A DNA stretch of 60,410 nt from Chitinophagaceae bacterium (GTDB lineage Bacteria > Bacteroidota > Bacteroidia > Chitinophagales > Chitinophagaceae), in contig CANNJE010000006.1 of assembly GCA_947504605.1 (NCBI GenBank), positions 1 to 60,410 on the forward strand. The letters run 5' to 3'. The notes under the pieces were generated by a model. The model was not told the origin of the DNA and ran no database searches. It was given only the letters and a program-made list of their open reading frames with translations. Position numbers and translations under genes: made by a program. Shown here piece after piece: positions 36,768 to 44,800 of this stretch; position 1 is the first letter of the stretch; each line of letters opens with the position of its first letter.

Positions 36768-36797
36768 AAATCCCCCTGATTCTTCAGGGGGATTTTT
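36768..36797. terminator. bidirectional intrinsic terminator after lon
   Basis: A perfect 12-bp stem (AAATCCCCCTGA, loop TTCT, TCAGGGGGATTT) with a T-run, between the convergent lon and small membrane-protein genes. It lies 135 bases beyond the lon stop. Confidence 0.85.
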
Positions 36798-36829
36798 AAT
36801 ATCATTTAGAACAAATACAATACAGTTGA

Positions 36830-37315
36830 TTAATTTACTAATTCCCTTTCTCTTCTCTTTTCCATCCAATCTTTTTCCTTTGTAGTAGTTAAGGCCTGCA
36901 TTACGCCAATTAAAAAAATAAAGCTCACACTGGCTACCAGCAAAATAATATCATAACTGTAATAAGTACTTATTTCTCTTGAGCCTGTTTTAAAAAAATG
37001 AAAAAGATCAATAAAAAAAGTACCTCCCCATGCAATTAAAGCTATTGCAAAAACGGTATAAGAAATTGCTCTTGCTGAAACAGAGGGATGTGTTTTTGTT
37101 CGTTTAAAATAAATTAGAAAAATAGTAATAAACAATGCTGTGGGAACAAGTATAATAAACAAAACATACAGATAAACAAACCATGGAATATAATCCAACA
37201 ACTTGAAAATATATTTAAAACCCAATAGCAACAGCAATAGGGAAACTATAAAACCCAAAAATGTCAAAATCAGGTTAAAAGAAAGTTGAAGGTATTTTGC
37301 AAATCTGTCTTCCAT
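36830..37315 (-). CDS. four-helix hypothetical membrane protein
   Basis: This 161-residue protein belongs to no family I recognise. It has four predicted membrane helices (about 12-34, 42-66, 82-103 and 123-146), short charged loops and a basic C-terminal tail (KEKDWMEKRRERELVN). There is no signal peptide or lipobox. It follows the M42 peptidase gene by 76 bases on the same strand, so the two may be co-transcribed. I would treat it as a resident hypothetical of this lineage. Confidence 0.7.
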   Translation of the reverse strand: MEDRFAKYLQLSFNLILTFLGFIVSLLLLLLGFKYIFKLLDYIPWFVYLYVLFIILVPTALFITIFLIYFKRTKTHPSVSARAISYTVFAIALIAWGGTFFIDLFHFFKTGSREISTYYSYDIILLVASVSFIFLIGVMQALTTTKEKDWMEKRRERELVN

Positions 37316-37391
37316 AAAAATTTAATCAACTAATAAAATCATTCTGTTAAAATTTACTTCCTGTTACCTGAAATCACTCAATTCCTAAAAA

Positions 37392-38498
37392 TTAGAAATA
37401 ACTAAGTTTTGTTTTTGGCGTGATGCTAATCAAGGTTTCATACATCAGCTTCACGGTATTTTCAATATCATCTTTGTGAAGCATTTCCACGGTGGTATGC
37501 ATATATCGAAGTGGAATAGAAATCAATACTGATGGACAGCCATCATTAGCATAAGCAAATGATTCTGTATCCGTGCCAGTACTGCGACTCACCGTTCTTA
37601 GCTGGTATGGTATATTGCTCTTATCTGCAGTTTTTAAAACAAAATCAAGCAGTTTATTATGAACAGCTGGGCCATAACAAAGAGAAGGCCCTTTCCCACT
37701 CTGACAATCGCCTTCAATAATTTTACTGATCATTGGTGTTGTACTATCGTGGGTAACATCTGTTATAATTGCTACATCTGGTTTAATCCTGCGGGCAATC
37801 ATTTCGGCTCCACGCAATCCAATTTCTTCCTGCACAGCATTCACGATATACAATCCAAAGGGAAGTTTCTTTTTATTTTCTTTGAGCATTTTTGCAACTT
37901 CTGCAATCATAAAACCTCCGATGCGATTGTCAAATGCACGTGCTATCAAATAACCATGTGCCAATTCTTCATATCCATCTTCATAAGTTGCTACAGCGCC
38001 TATATGAATTCCCAATGCTTCTACTTCCTTTTTAGAACGGGCACCGCAATCAAGAAATAAGTTATCTACTTTTGGCAAAGGCTCCTTTGATTCAGGATTA
38101 TTTAACCTAGTATGAATAGCAGGCCAGCCAAAAACGGCTCTTACGATACCCTTTTTACCATGAATATTTACCCTCATACTGGGTGCTATTTGGTGATCTA
38201 CCCCTCCATTGCGTTTCAGATAAATAAGCCCTTCGGGAGTGATGTAATTTATAAACCAACTGATCTCATCGGCATGTGCTTCTATTACAACTTTAAATGG
38301 CGCATCAGGGTTTATAACTCCTACTGCTGTTCCATAAGCATCGGTAAAAAATTCATCTACATAGGGTGCAAGGTGAGTCATCCATAACTTTTGTCCGCTG
38401 CTTTCAAAACCTGTAGGTGAAGCATTGTTCACATATTGTTTTAAAAAACTGTAAGACTCGCTTGTGATAACCGCTTTCTTTTTTGTTGCTTTAGCCAT
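37392..38498 (-). CDS. M42-family metallo-aminopeptidase / glutamyl aminopeptidase type
   Basis: This 368-residue dinuclear zinc peptidase of family M42 (often labelled endoglucanase M) has His75 and Asp77 in EAHADEISWFI, the bridging Asp in ARAFDNRIGG, catalytic Glu in VQEEIGLRG, and the C-terminal TGTDTESFAY and ISIPLRYMHTTVEM with the last histidine ligand. It removes N-terminal residues from peptides, probably as a dodecameric cytoplasmic complex in peptide recycling. An exact minus-strand -7 box (TAAATTTG, 38518-38525) lies 19 bases upstream. Confidence 0.9.
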   Translation of the reverse strand: MAKATKKKAVITSESYSFLKQYVNNASPTGFESSGQKLWMTHLAPYVDEFFTDAYGTAVGVINPDAPFKVVIEAHADEISWFINYITPEGLIYLKRNGGVDHQIAPSMRVNIHGKKGIVRAVFGWPAIHTRLNNPESKEPLPKVDNLFLDCGARSKKEVEALGIHIGAVATYEDGYEELAHGYLIARAFDNRIGGFMIAEVAKMLKENKKKLPFGLYIVNAVQEEIGLRGAEMIARRIKPDVAIITDVTHDSTTPMISKIIEGDCQSGKGPSLCYGPAVHNKLLDFVLKTADKSNIPYQLRTVSRSTGTDTESFAYANDGCPSVLISIPLRYMHTTVEMLHKDDIENTVKLMYETLISITPKTKLSYF

Positions 38499-38517
38499 AG
38501 TGGTTTTTTTTCTTCTG

Positions 38518-38525
38518 CAAATTTA
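38518..38525 (-). promoter_or_regulatory. -7 promoter element of the M42 peptidase gene
   Basis: TAAATTTG on the minus strand matches TAnnTTTG exactly and lies 19 bases before the ATG at 38498. Confidence 0.5.
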
Positions 38526-38561
38526 CGAGTAAGACCTATAAGTCGTTAGAATAAGAATTCA

Positions 38562-39410
38562 TTAATTTAATGAGCAATTAAAAAAACTAGCAATATAACT
38601 GGCTACTGCAGAAAATAAAATCAAGCCATCTACAATAAAATAATAAAACAGATAGCCCTGTTGTTTCAACGACGACCTATATACCCTCCATATGGCTAAA
38701 CCAGTTATTCCAAAAGCAAAAAGCTGGTTATTATCTTCAAAGTGGTATCTAACAAACAATCCTGCGGCCATATACATTATAAATGACAGCTGCATAATCC
38801 TCTTGATTGTATTCCTGTTTAAATCTGTTGCAAGGCTATGGAGGCCAAGCATTTTATCAACCTTTACATCTCTTATATCAAAAATCAGACATAACATCAT
38901 CATAAATAAAAAACGTGCTAGAAACAATGCCACAACTGGAACTATCGTTGTTTCTAAAACAGGAGAAGCAGGAATTAATAATGTAACGAATGTCCAGGTA
39001 AATGCCAGTAATATTGTTTTCAAGAAGCCTGCCTTTTTAAAATAAACAGTCCATTTAAAAGGCCATAACGGCAAAGAATACAACAAGGTTAGCAATACAG
39101 CTATTACAACATAAGGGTATATTAATGGCCTATAAAAAAGGGAAAGAACCATACCAACACCAGCCATTACAAAAAGCAAAATATAGCTATAGTTCTTTTT
39201 AAAGAAAACTAAAAAAGATTCCGGCTTCCCAAAACTATATTTACTTAGTAACCAATAAAGATTATAGCTGCAAAGTGTTGAAAGAAATACAAAAGAATTA
39301 ATGACTGCATCGGGCTGAATATGCAATAGAATATAAGTCTGATAACAAAGTGCAAAGGCACAAATCGAAATAAAAATAGAATGAGATAAGATAAACCGAA
39401 ACCAACGCAT
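38562..39410 (-). CDS. UbiA-like membrane protein with degenerate first motif
   Basis: This 282-residue protein has about eight membrane helices. The second UbiA-type motif is clear: MLCLIFDIRDVKVDKMLGLHSLA, with Asp residues at spacing typical of UbiA. The expected first motif (NDxxDxxxD) is missing; the matching region reads CSYNLYWLLSKYSFGK and keeps only the Asn. It may be a non-catalytic relative or use a changed mechanism. The start is ATG 39410, which overlaps the stop of the upstream lipoprotein gene (TAATG). Confidence 0.68.
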   Translation of the reverse strand: MRWFRFILSHSIFISICAFALCYQTYILLHIQPDAVINSFVFLSTLCSYNLYWLLSKYSFGKPESFLVFFKKNYSYILLFVMAGVGMVLSLFYRPLIYPYVVIAVLLTLLYSLPLWPFKWTVYFKKAGFLKTILLAFTWTFVTLLIPASPVLETTIVPVVALFLARFLFMMMLCLIFDIRDVKVDKMLGLHSLATDLNRNTIKRIMQLSFIMYMAAGLFVRYHFEDNNQLFAFGITGLAIWRVYRSSLKQQGYLFYYFIVDGLILFSAVASYIASFFNCSLN

Positions 39411-39868
39411 TAACGGCAATTAAAATAAACCGGTTCGCCTGTTGTAAATACATTACTCTTGTTTCTTTCGAAATCTCTTACATAAATATCGAAAAATAAA
39501 GTATCGGTATGCAATGCTCCACTAGGCAATGATTTACATTCCAATACACGTGAAATAGAAACTGTTACATCTGCTTTAAAATTACTTTTACCGGCAGACT
39601 GCAAATCAGGAAAAGGAAGAGAGTCAGATTTTCCGGTCAAATTATTTTTAAGGTAAATATAGGCCGTATCAATTCCAGCTTTTAAGCCAATGTCACCTTC
39701 CTTGTCTGTAATACTAAATGTAATATCAGGAATAACACTGCCTAGTTGTATGCTAGTAGCATTAGGGTAAACGGATTTATACGCAACCTGAGGTGCAGTA
39801 GTAAACTTATCTTTTTTACAGGAAACAAATCCAACCAAAACACAAACCAAAATTATAATGCTTCTCAT
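39410..39868 (-). CDS. hypothetical lipoprotein
   Basis: This 152-residue protein has a clear lipobox (VGFVSCKKDK, Cys17) and a mature part rich in beta strands: VIPDITFSITDKEGDIGLKAGIDTAYIYLKN, resembling an Ig-like or cadherin-like fold. DTLFFDIYVRDFERNKSN near the C terminus ends in YFNCR. I do not recognise a named family. It is translationally coupled to the UbiA-like gene through a 1-base overlap, which suggests the two work at the same membrane step. Confidence 0.72.
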   Translation of the reverse strand: MRSIIILVCVLVGFVSCKKDKFTTAPQVAYKSVYPNATSIQLGSVIPDITFSITDKEGDIGLKAGIDTAYIYLKNNLTGKSDSLPFPDLQSAGKSNFKADVTVSISRVLECKSLPSGALHTDTLFFDIYVRDFERNKSNVFTTGEPVYFNCR

Positions 39869-39990
39869 ACGTATAAATTGTAATCAAATTTAATAAACCC
39901 TGATGATATAACCATTTAGAACTGCGTTTTGTTTTAGTTATTACATTCTCTTAACAGAATTAACTTATTTTATGCAAATTTGCAACAACA

Positions 39991-41007
39991 ATGGATAATG
40001 GGATTGCAAATATAGAAAAAGAGATATTTAAGGTTAATAGTGCTGCTTTTGAAGCGCTTGCCCTAAAGATTTTTTTATTCCAGTATACTCAAAATAACAT
40101 TTATCATCAATTTTGCACTTCACTTAATATTGTCCCCGAAGATGTGAACAAACTGGATAAAATACCCTTTTTGCCTATTCAATTTTTTAAATCCAAACAA
40201 ATTCATAGTACCAGTTTTACTCCAGAGATTGTTTTCGAAAGTAGCGGTACAACAGGCAGTATTAACAGCAAGCATGAACTCAAAAAAAAATCACTCTACG
40301 AAGCAAGTTTTAAAAAAGGCTTTGAGATTTTTTATGGAGATATAGATATAAAAAAGCGGTGTATCATTGGTTTGCTACCCTCCTATCTTGAAAGAGGAAG
40401 TTCTTCGCTGGTTTATATGGTAAATGAACTTATTCAGTTATCGGAAAATCCTAATAGTGGTTTTTATTTGTACGAACACGAAAAATTACACCAAACGATA
40501 TTAGAAAATGAAAGTGCGGGCATCCCAACTCTTTTAATCGGAGTAACGTATGCACTGCTGGATTATGCTCAAAAATATCCTCAGAAACTTAAGCATACCA
40601 TTATCATGGAAACCGGAGGAATGAAAGGCAGAAGAGAAGAGCTAACCAGAGAAGAAGTGCACGAACAACTTAAAAATAATTTAGGGCTTAATGTTATCCA
40701 CTCAGAATATGGCATGACGGAATTGCTCTCACAAGCTTATTCTTCGGGTCACGGGTTGTTTAATTGTCCACCTTGGATGAAAGTACTTGTTCGGGCAGAA
40801 GATGATCCTTTTATGGTAACAGAAGCAAATTCCATTGAAGATAATATCAAAATAGGTGTGCTCAATATTATTGACCTTGCCAATTTATATAGTTGCGCTT
40901 TTATTGCTACAGATGATATGGGCAAACTTTATAAAGATGCATCCTTTGAAGTGTTGGGAAGACTGGACAACAGTGACATTAGAGGTTGTGGCCTTATGAC
41001 CCTATAA
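39991..41007 (+). CDS. LuxE/PaaK-family acyl-protein synthetase-like protein
   Basis: This 338-residue member of the ANL-like LuxE family contains the nucleotide/phosphate loop ESSGTTGS (83-90) and the following strand-turn pattern. IPFLPIQFFKSKQI precedes it, and SEYGMTELLSQAYS (about 235-250) corresponds to the adenylate-binding YGMTE motif. LuxE activates fatty acids as acyl-AMP. Here there are no luxC or luxD genes nearby, so it probably activates another carboxylic acid, perhaps for surface-glycan or lipid acylation. A palindromic CAAATTTG (39975-39982, 7 of 8 to the -7 consensus) lies 8 bases before the ATG. The stop overlaps the convergent gene by 6 bases. Confidence 0.8.
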   Translation: MDNGIANIEKEIFKVNSAAFEALALKIFLFQYTQNNIYHQFCTSLNIVPEDVNKLDKIPFLPIQFFKSKQIHSTSFTPEIVFESSGTTGSINSKHELKKKSLYEASFKKGFEIFYGDIDIKKRCIIGLLPSYLERGSSSLVYMVNELIQLSENPNSGFYLYEHEKLHQTILENESAGIPTLLIGVTYALLDYAQKYPQKLKHTIIMETGGMKGRREELTREEVHEQLKNNLGLNVIHSEYGMTELLSQAYSSGHGLFNCPPWMKVLVRAEDDPFMVTEANSIEDNIKIGVLNIIDLANLYSCAFIATDDMGKLYKDASFEVLGRLDNSDIRGCGLMTL

Positions 41008-42567
41008 CATTCCATATGATAAGCGTCGGTTGCTCGCTAAGTATTTATCCCTGATGATTTGACTCATTGGCTTATCATATAACTTACTTTCTACCCAGGA
41101 AATAATATCCAGATAGGCAAATGCACGAGTCTCAAAACGACTTTTTTCAAATTGTTTTATAGCAAACAAAAATTTCTCTAGTTCGGGTTTCAAACTATTT
41201 CTTGGCACATGAAAAGATTTACGTAGAAACTTAAACATCTCCTCTTCAATAACAGTTAGATTTTTCATCTTGGCCATAAAACGATAAACCGATTTTATTA
41301 GGTGGTCTATAATATCGGTATTCCCCAGTTCATAATGCGCCATCAGATGCAAAACCCTGGCATAACATTGAAGATCGCTTCTAAGATCTACATGGTCGTT
41401 GATGATTTTTCGAAGATAATCCATACAAGTTTCATAATTACCTGCACCAAAATGGAGGGTTGCAATTTTATAATTAAATACCAGTATCCGATGCCTGTCG
41501 AGATAAAGACTATATTCTTCAAGACTTTCTTCGAGTGCAGGAACCAACATCAGTCCTTCTTTAAAATTACCTACGCTCATTTGCAGATTTAATTTGGCAC
41601 TGTTGATGTAAACAAAAGTTTGAATTCGATTATTATCATGCATTGTAGCAATATCGGTTGCTGCAAATTTTTCAAACTCTTTTAATGTAAGTGCCAACTT
41701 CTGATAATTTCTGAGATCAAAATGAGCATTCATTAAATTGTGCATTCCCTTTATATAATGACTGGTTTCTACACCAACCATTTGTGGCTGGTCATGAAAA
41801 AGATTAACCCATTTTTGTGTGTAGCGATAGTACATTAGAAAATCCTGACGTATAAAAGCAAACCAACAATAACTTTGGTACAAGTACAAACGGTCATAAA
41901 ATCCCGTTTGTATATTAGCATTAGGTGGCAGATTGTCTTTGAAATATTTTTTGATATGCTTTTCGTCGTCCTCATCCCGTGCATGGCCATTTTGAACATA
42001 CCAACTATAGAGTTTAAGAGCCAGGTTACTAAGCCCTGTAATCATCCGTCTGCGTTCATTTACTTCTGTAGCTTCATTGGTCAGAATCTCTGCCCTATTC
42101 TGCATACTCCGCGTTATATGAAGCGTTTCTATTTTTTTCTCTAATGAAATTACCTGTATTAAAAAACTATCTTGGTTATATTGGAGCGCAAGCTCTTTTG
42201 TTTTTTCCAAAATTTTTAGGCTCTGCAGATACAATCCTTTATTGTATAGAATCCGTGCATATTCCAATTGTTCATGCAATTGAAGATCGATGCTTTCTGA
42301 ACTTTTTAAAAGCCTTAGGCTGGCCAGAATTTGTTTGTATAAATGTGCTTTTGTATTAGAAAGTTGTTGTTTTTTAATAGAACTAAGTTTTTTCAGAAGT
42401 TGTACCTCGTCATAATCGCTCAGTTTATCAATTGCATCAAACAGTTCTATAATCTTAAGATCTTCATTACTTGAATTTCTTTTAATATATAGTTTAAAAT
42501 TGCGCTTTTCAGACTTTTGAAGTGAACGAATAAGCTGAAAAACAATATCTGTTGACCGGTTGGGCAT
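41002..42567 (-). CDS. hypothetical helical-repeat (TPR-like) protein
   Basis: This 521-residue, almost wholly alpha-helical soluble protein resembles tetratricopeptide-type repeats, for example EQLEYARILYNKGLYLQSLKILEKTKELA near 105-135 and later NYETCMDYLRKI. The N terminus (STDIVFQLIRSLQKSEKRNFKLYI) recurs in a Bacteroidota-specific family that I know only as uncharacterised. There is no signal peptide, so it should be cytoplasmic and act in protein-protein contacts. It converges on the LuxE-like gene with overlapping stops. The large gene-free region with the duplicated element lies directly upstream. Confidence 0.72.
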   Translation of the reverse strand: MPNRSTDIVFQLIRSLQKSEKRNFKLYIKRNSSNEDLKIIELFDAIDKLSDYDEVQLLKKLSSIKKQQLSNTKAHLYKQILASLRLLKSSESIDLQLHEQLEYARILYNKGLYLQSLKILEKTKELALQYNQDSFLIQVISLEKKIETLHITRSMQNRAEILTNEATEVNERRRMITGLSNLALKLYSWYVQNGHARDEDDEKHIKKYFKDNLPPNANIQTGFYDRLYLYQSYCWFAFIRQDFLMYYRYTQKWVNLFHDQPQMVGVETSHYIKGMHNLMNAHFDLRNYQKLALTLKEFEKFAATDIATMHDNNRIQTFVYINSAKLNLQMSVGNFKEGLMLVPALEESLEEYSLYLDRHRILVFNYKIATLHFGAGNYETCMDYLRKIINDHVDLRSDLQCYARVLHLMAHYELGNTDIIDHLIKSVYRFMAKMKNLTVIEEEMFKFLRKSFHVPRNSLKPELEKFLFAIKQFEKSRFETRAFAYLDIISWVESKLYDKPMSQIIRDKYLASNRRLSYGML

Positions 42568-42646
42568 CGTATCTATTTTATTATAAAAACCTTTACCACA
42601 AAGGATTTAAAGCCATTTTGAACATCTTTAGCATGCGAGATACTGT

Positions 42647-42881
42647 AATAAGTTGATTTTATCCATATCCCTACACGTACTAATTTTGATTTATCAAGAA
42701 GGTAGATATCTTACAAAAGGCAAGCAATCGAAGAAAAAGGCAGGCAATAAAAAGGCCGAAATAAACAATCGGATAGCAAGATAAAGAGATTTTGCTTTCA
42801 AAAAAAATACTTTAAGAATTTTACATATGGCAAGCAATCGAAAAGGCCGCTCCGTTTCTACGGAGGGGCTATTTTTTTATT
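42647..42881 (+). repeat. duplicated noncoding element, copy 1
   Basis: This is the first of two direct copies about 460 bases apart. It opens with AATAAGTTGATTTTA (also at 43110-43124), passes a moderately conserved middle with GGCAAGCAATCG, and ends in a block (42778-42881) that differs from copy 2 at a single base (C at 42810). The 12-mer GGCAAGCAATCG occurs twice inside the copy, at 42719-42730 and 42829-42840. The end is a hairpin with a T-run. Conservation concentrated at the 3' end fits a short RNA gene with its terminator; a mobile miniature element is less likely, since I see no terminal inverted repeats. Confidence 0.85.
42845..42878 (+). terminator. terminator-like hairpin of repeat copy 1
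   Basis: Inner stem CTCCGT with ACGGAG (loop TTCT), then one G-G mismatch, then GGCC with GGCT, followed by A and seven T residues at 42872-42878. No upstream plus-strand gene ends here, so the transcript it stops must begin within the element or just before it. Confidence 0.7.
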
Positions 42882-43109
42882 TGGGAATGCTTGTATAATC
42901 TACCTCAAAGCAACTTACTAAAATTTCCTACAAAGTATATTATTCTTAAAACCAAAAGAAAACTCTATAAAAGCGATATACTTCTCTTTAAAAAAGCGTT
43001 CACAATTTGATAACATATGATTTTGGGCATTGTATCAATTTTAAGATAAAACACAGTGAGAGTAAGCATCTTGCTAAAAATAAAAAGGTTTTAGCATACT
43101 GATTTCAGC

Positions 43110-43341
43110 AATAAGTTGATTTTATTGCTGAATATTTCCGTAATACATTTGATTTATCAAAAAGGAAGGAATTACAAAAGGCAAGCAATCGGAAAAAAGG
43201 CAGACAATGAAAAGGCCGAAATAATCAATCGGCAGGAAAGATAAAGAGATTTTGCTTTCAAAAAAAATAGTTTAAGAATTTTACATATGGCAAGCAATCG
43301 AAAAGGCCGCTCCGTTTCTACGGAGGGGCTATTTTTTTATT
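43110..43341 (+). repeat. duplicated noncoding element, copy 2
   Basis: This is the second direct copy. Its last 104 bases (43238-43341) match copy 1 except for G at 43270. GGCAAGCAATCG occurs at 43180-43191 and 43289-43300. The upstream 65 bases are clearly related but diverged, with small indels. The copy ends 98 bases before the GH13 gene's stop side. Confidence 0.85.
43305..43338 (+). terminator. terminator-like hairpin of repeat copy 2
   Basis: Identical in sequence to the hairpin of copy 1 (GGCCGCTCCGT, TTCT, ACGGAGGGGCT and a run of seven T). The sequence after the T-run differs between the copies, so the conserved unit stops at the terminator. Confidence 0.7.
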
Positions 43342-43439
43342 ATGCAAGTTTATAATAAAACCATCCAGTCAAAATACCCATCTCTTCAGGAAATTATTTA
43401 CTTATTCCCCTTATTTTTTTAAAAATATTCAAAAGGAGC

Positions 43440-44711
43440 TTATTTTTCGATTATCACAAAATCTGCAGCCCCAAGTTCAATATAACCGCCTTCATTCAAA
43501 AAAACGTCTTCTCCTCCAAATACATTTCTGTAGTTTCCTACCAACCCATCTGTAGAAAAATAATATTGAACAGGTGCATTTCCCATATTTAAAAATACCA
43601 TTATAGTCCGATCCTCAAATCGTCTGTAATATGCCAGAACATTTAAATCAGCAGCCCCATTTAGTAGAACCGGCAAACTTTTTACGCCAGCCGAAATCGC
43701 AGGATTGGTTTTACGAAGATGTAATAGGGTTTTATAAAAATGATGCAACTCTATGGGTTCTTTCCACTCAATTGTATCCTTATCAAAAAATTTCAGCCTT
43801 CTTTGCACAGGCAATTCCTGTCCGGTATAAATAAGTGAAATTCCATGCCACGTGGTACTGAAAACTGCCAAAGCCTTTGTCCAAATCCCATATTTTTCAT
43901 ATTCGGTACCACACCAGCTATTTTCATCGTGGTTGCTGGTAAAATACATCCGCATGGCTTCCAATGGAAAATCAGTTGAATAATAATGCAGCGTTTCCAG
44001 CAGCGAATTAAAATTTTGTTCCCCCTTACAATATCCTTCTGTAATATGCATCCACTTCCAGGCAAAACTAATATCAAATGCCTCGTGATAAGGAATATCC
44101 TCCGTTTCTGCCAACCAAACCAAATCATATTTTAGGGAACTTATTTGTGTTCTTGCATTGATCCAAAACGGCAATGGAGTAAGATGTGCTAGATCGGCAC
44201 GAAAACCATCAATATCAAAATCAGTCACCCAATATTTCATAGCGTCAATCATAGCCTGCTGTTCATCGGGATTACTATGATTAATTTGAATCACGTCATC
44301 CCAGTCACATGGAGCCTTAAAATTTCCATTTTCATCCTGCTCAAAAAAACTTGGATTCGTTTTAGTCCAAACATTATCCCACGCAGCATGATTGGCAACC
44401 CAATCCAACACAACTTTCATTCCCAATCCATGTATCGTTTCTACTAATTTTTTGAAGCTTGTTTTGTTTCCATATTCAGGATTCACATCACAAAAATCCT
44501 TGATAGAGTAATAACTTCCCAAAGTCCCCTTTCTATTAACCATACCAATTGGAAAAATGGGCATAAACCATAATATATCCACTCCCATATCTTTAAGCCT
44601 TGGTAAATGTTCTTCAAAAGCTTCAAAGGTGCCGGCTTCGGTATATTGCCGCATATTCACTGCATAAATATTAGAAGATGCTAACCAGGTGGGTTGATGA
44701 AAATTTGTCAA
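43440..44711 (-). CDS. GH13 alpha-amylase-family glycoside hydrolase
   Basis: This 423-residue (beta/alpha)8 enzyme is of family GH13. The catalytic residues are present: nucleophile Asp173 in DGFRADLAH, acid/base Glu202 in WLAETED and Asp262 in SNHDENSW, together with VVLDWVANH (conserved region I). A small C-terminal beta domain follows (ISAGVKSL onward). No signal peptide is seen, so it probably acts on cytoplasmic alpha-glucans. Substrate specificity (amylase, glucosidase or glycosyltransferase) cannot be read by eye. The compact size lacks the N-terminal domain of branching enzymes. Confidence 0.9.
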   Translation of the reverse strand: MTNFHQPTWLASSNIYAVNMRQYTEAGTFEAFEEHLPRLKDMGVDILWFMPIFPIGMVNRKGTLGSYYSIKDFCDVNPEYGNKTSFKKLVETIHGLGMKVVLDWVANHAAWDNVWTKTNPSFFEQDENGNFKAPCDWDDVIQINHSNPDEQQAMIDAMKYWVTDFDIDGFRADLAHLTPLPFWINARTQISSLKYDLVWLAETEDIPYHEAFDISFAWKWMHITEGYCKGEQNFNSLLETLHYYSTDFPLEAMRMYFTSNHDENSWCGTEYEKYGIWTKALAVFSTTWHGISLIYTGQELPVQRRLKFFDKDTIEWKEPIELHHFYKTLLHLRKTNPAISAGVKSLPVLLNGAADLNVLAYYRRFEDRTIMVFLNMGNAPVQYYFSTDGLVGNYRNVFGGEDVFLNEGGYIELGAADFVIIEK

Positions 44712-44774
44712 AATAAAGTTGGTTTTATTTTTATTGCAAAAATGAAAGGCATTTCGCTATTAGTTACAACCTTG

Positions 44775-44782
44775 TACCTTTG
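44775..44782 (+). promoter_or_regulatory. -7 promoter element of ispH
   Basis: TACCTTTG matches TAnnTTTG exactly, 18 bases before the ATG at 44801. The divergent GH13 gene has a 7-of-8 box (CATTTTTG, minus strand, 44737-44744). Confidence 0.55.
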
Positions 44783-44800
44783 CAATTGTTATAATTTAAG

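Larger units (their letters stand above)
42568..43439. other. 872-base gene-free region with a duplicated element
   Basis: No credible protein gene lies here. Most of the region is two direct copies of one element (42647-42881 and 43110-43341). The spacer between them (42882-43109) is AT-rich with no structure that I can see. The flank 43342-43439 leads into the end of the GH13 gene and lacks an obvious GC-rich hairpin of its own. Confidence 0.7.

Noticed and set aside
42719-43300. Repeated GGCAAGCAATCG blocks as a CRISPR array
   Set aside because: Only four copies occur, at about 110-base spacing inside two larger duplicated units, with no regular short spacers and no cas genes. They are parts of the direct repeat.
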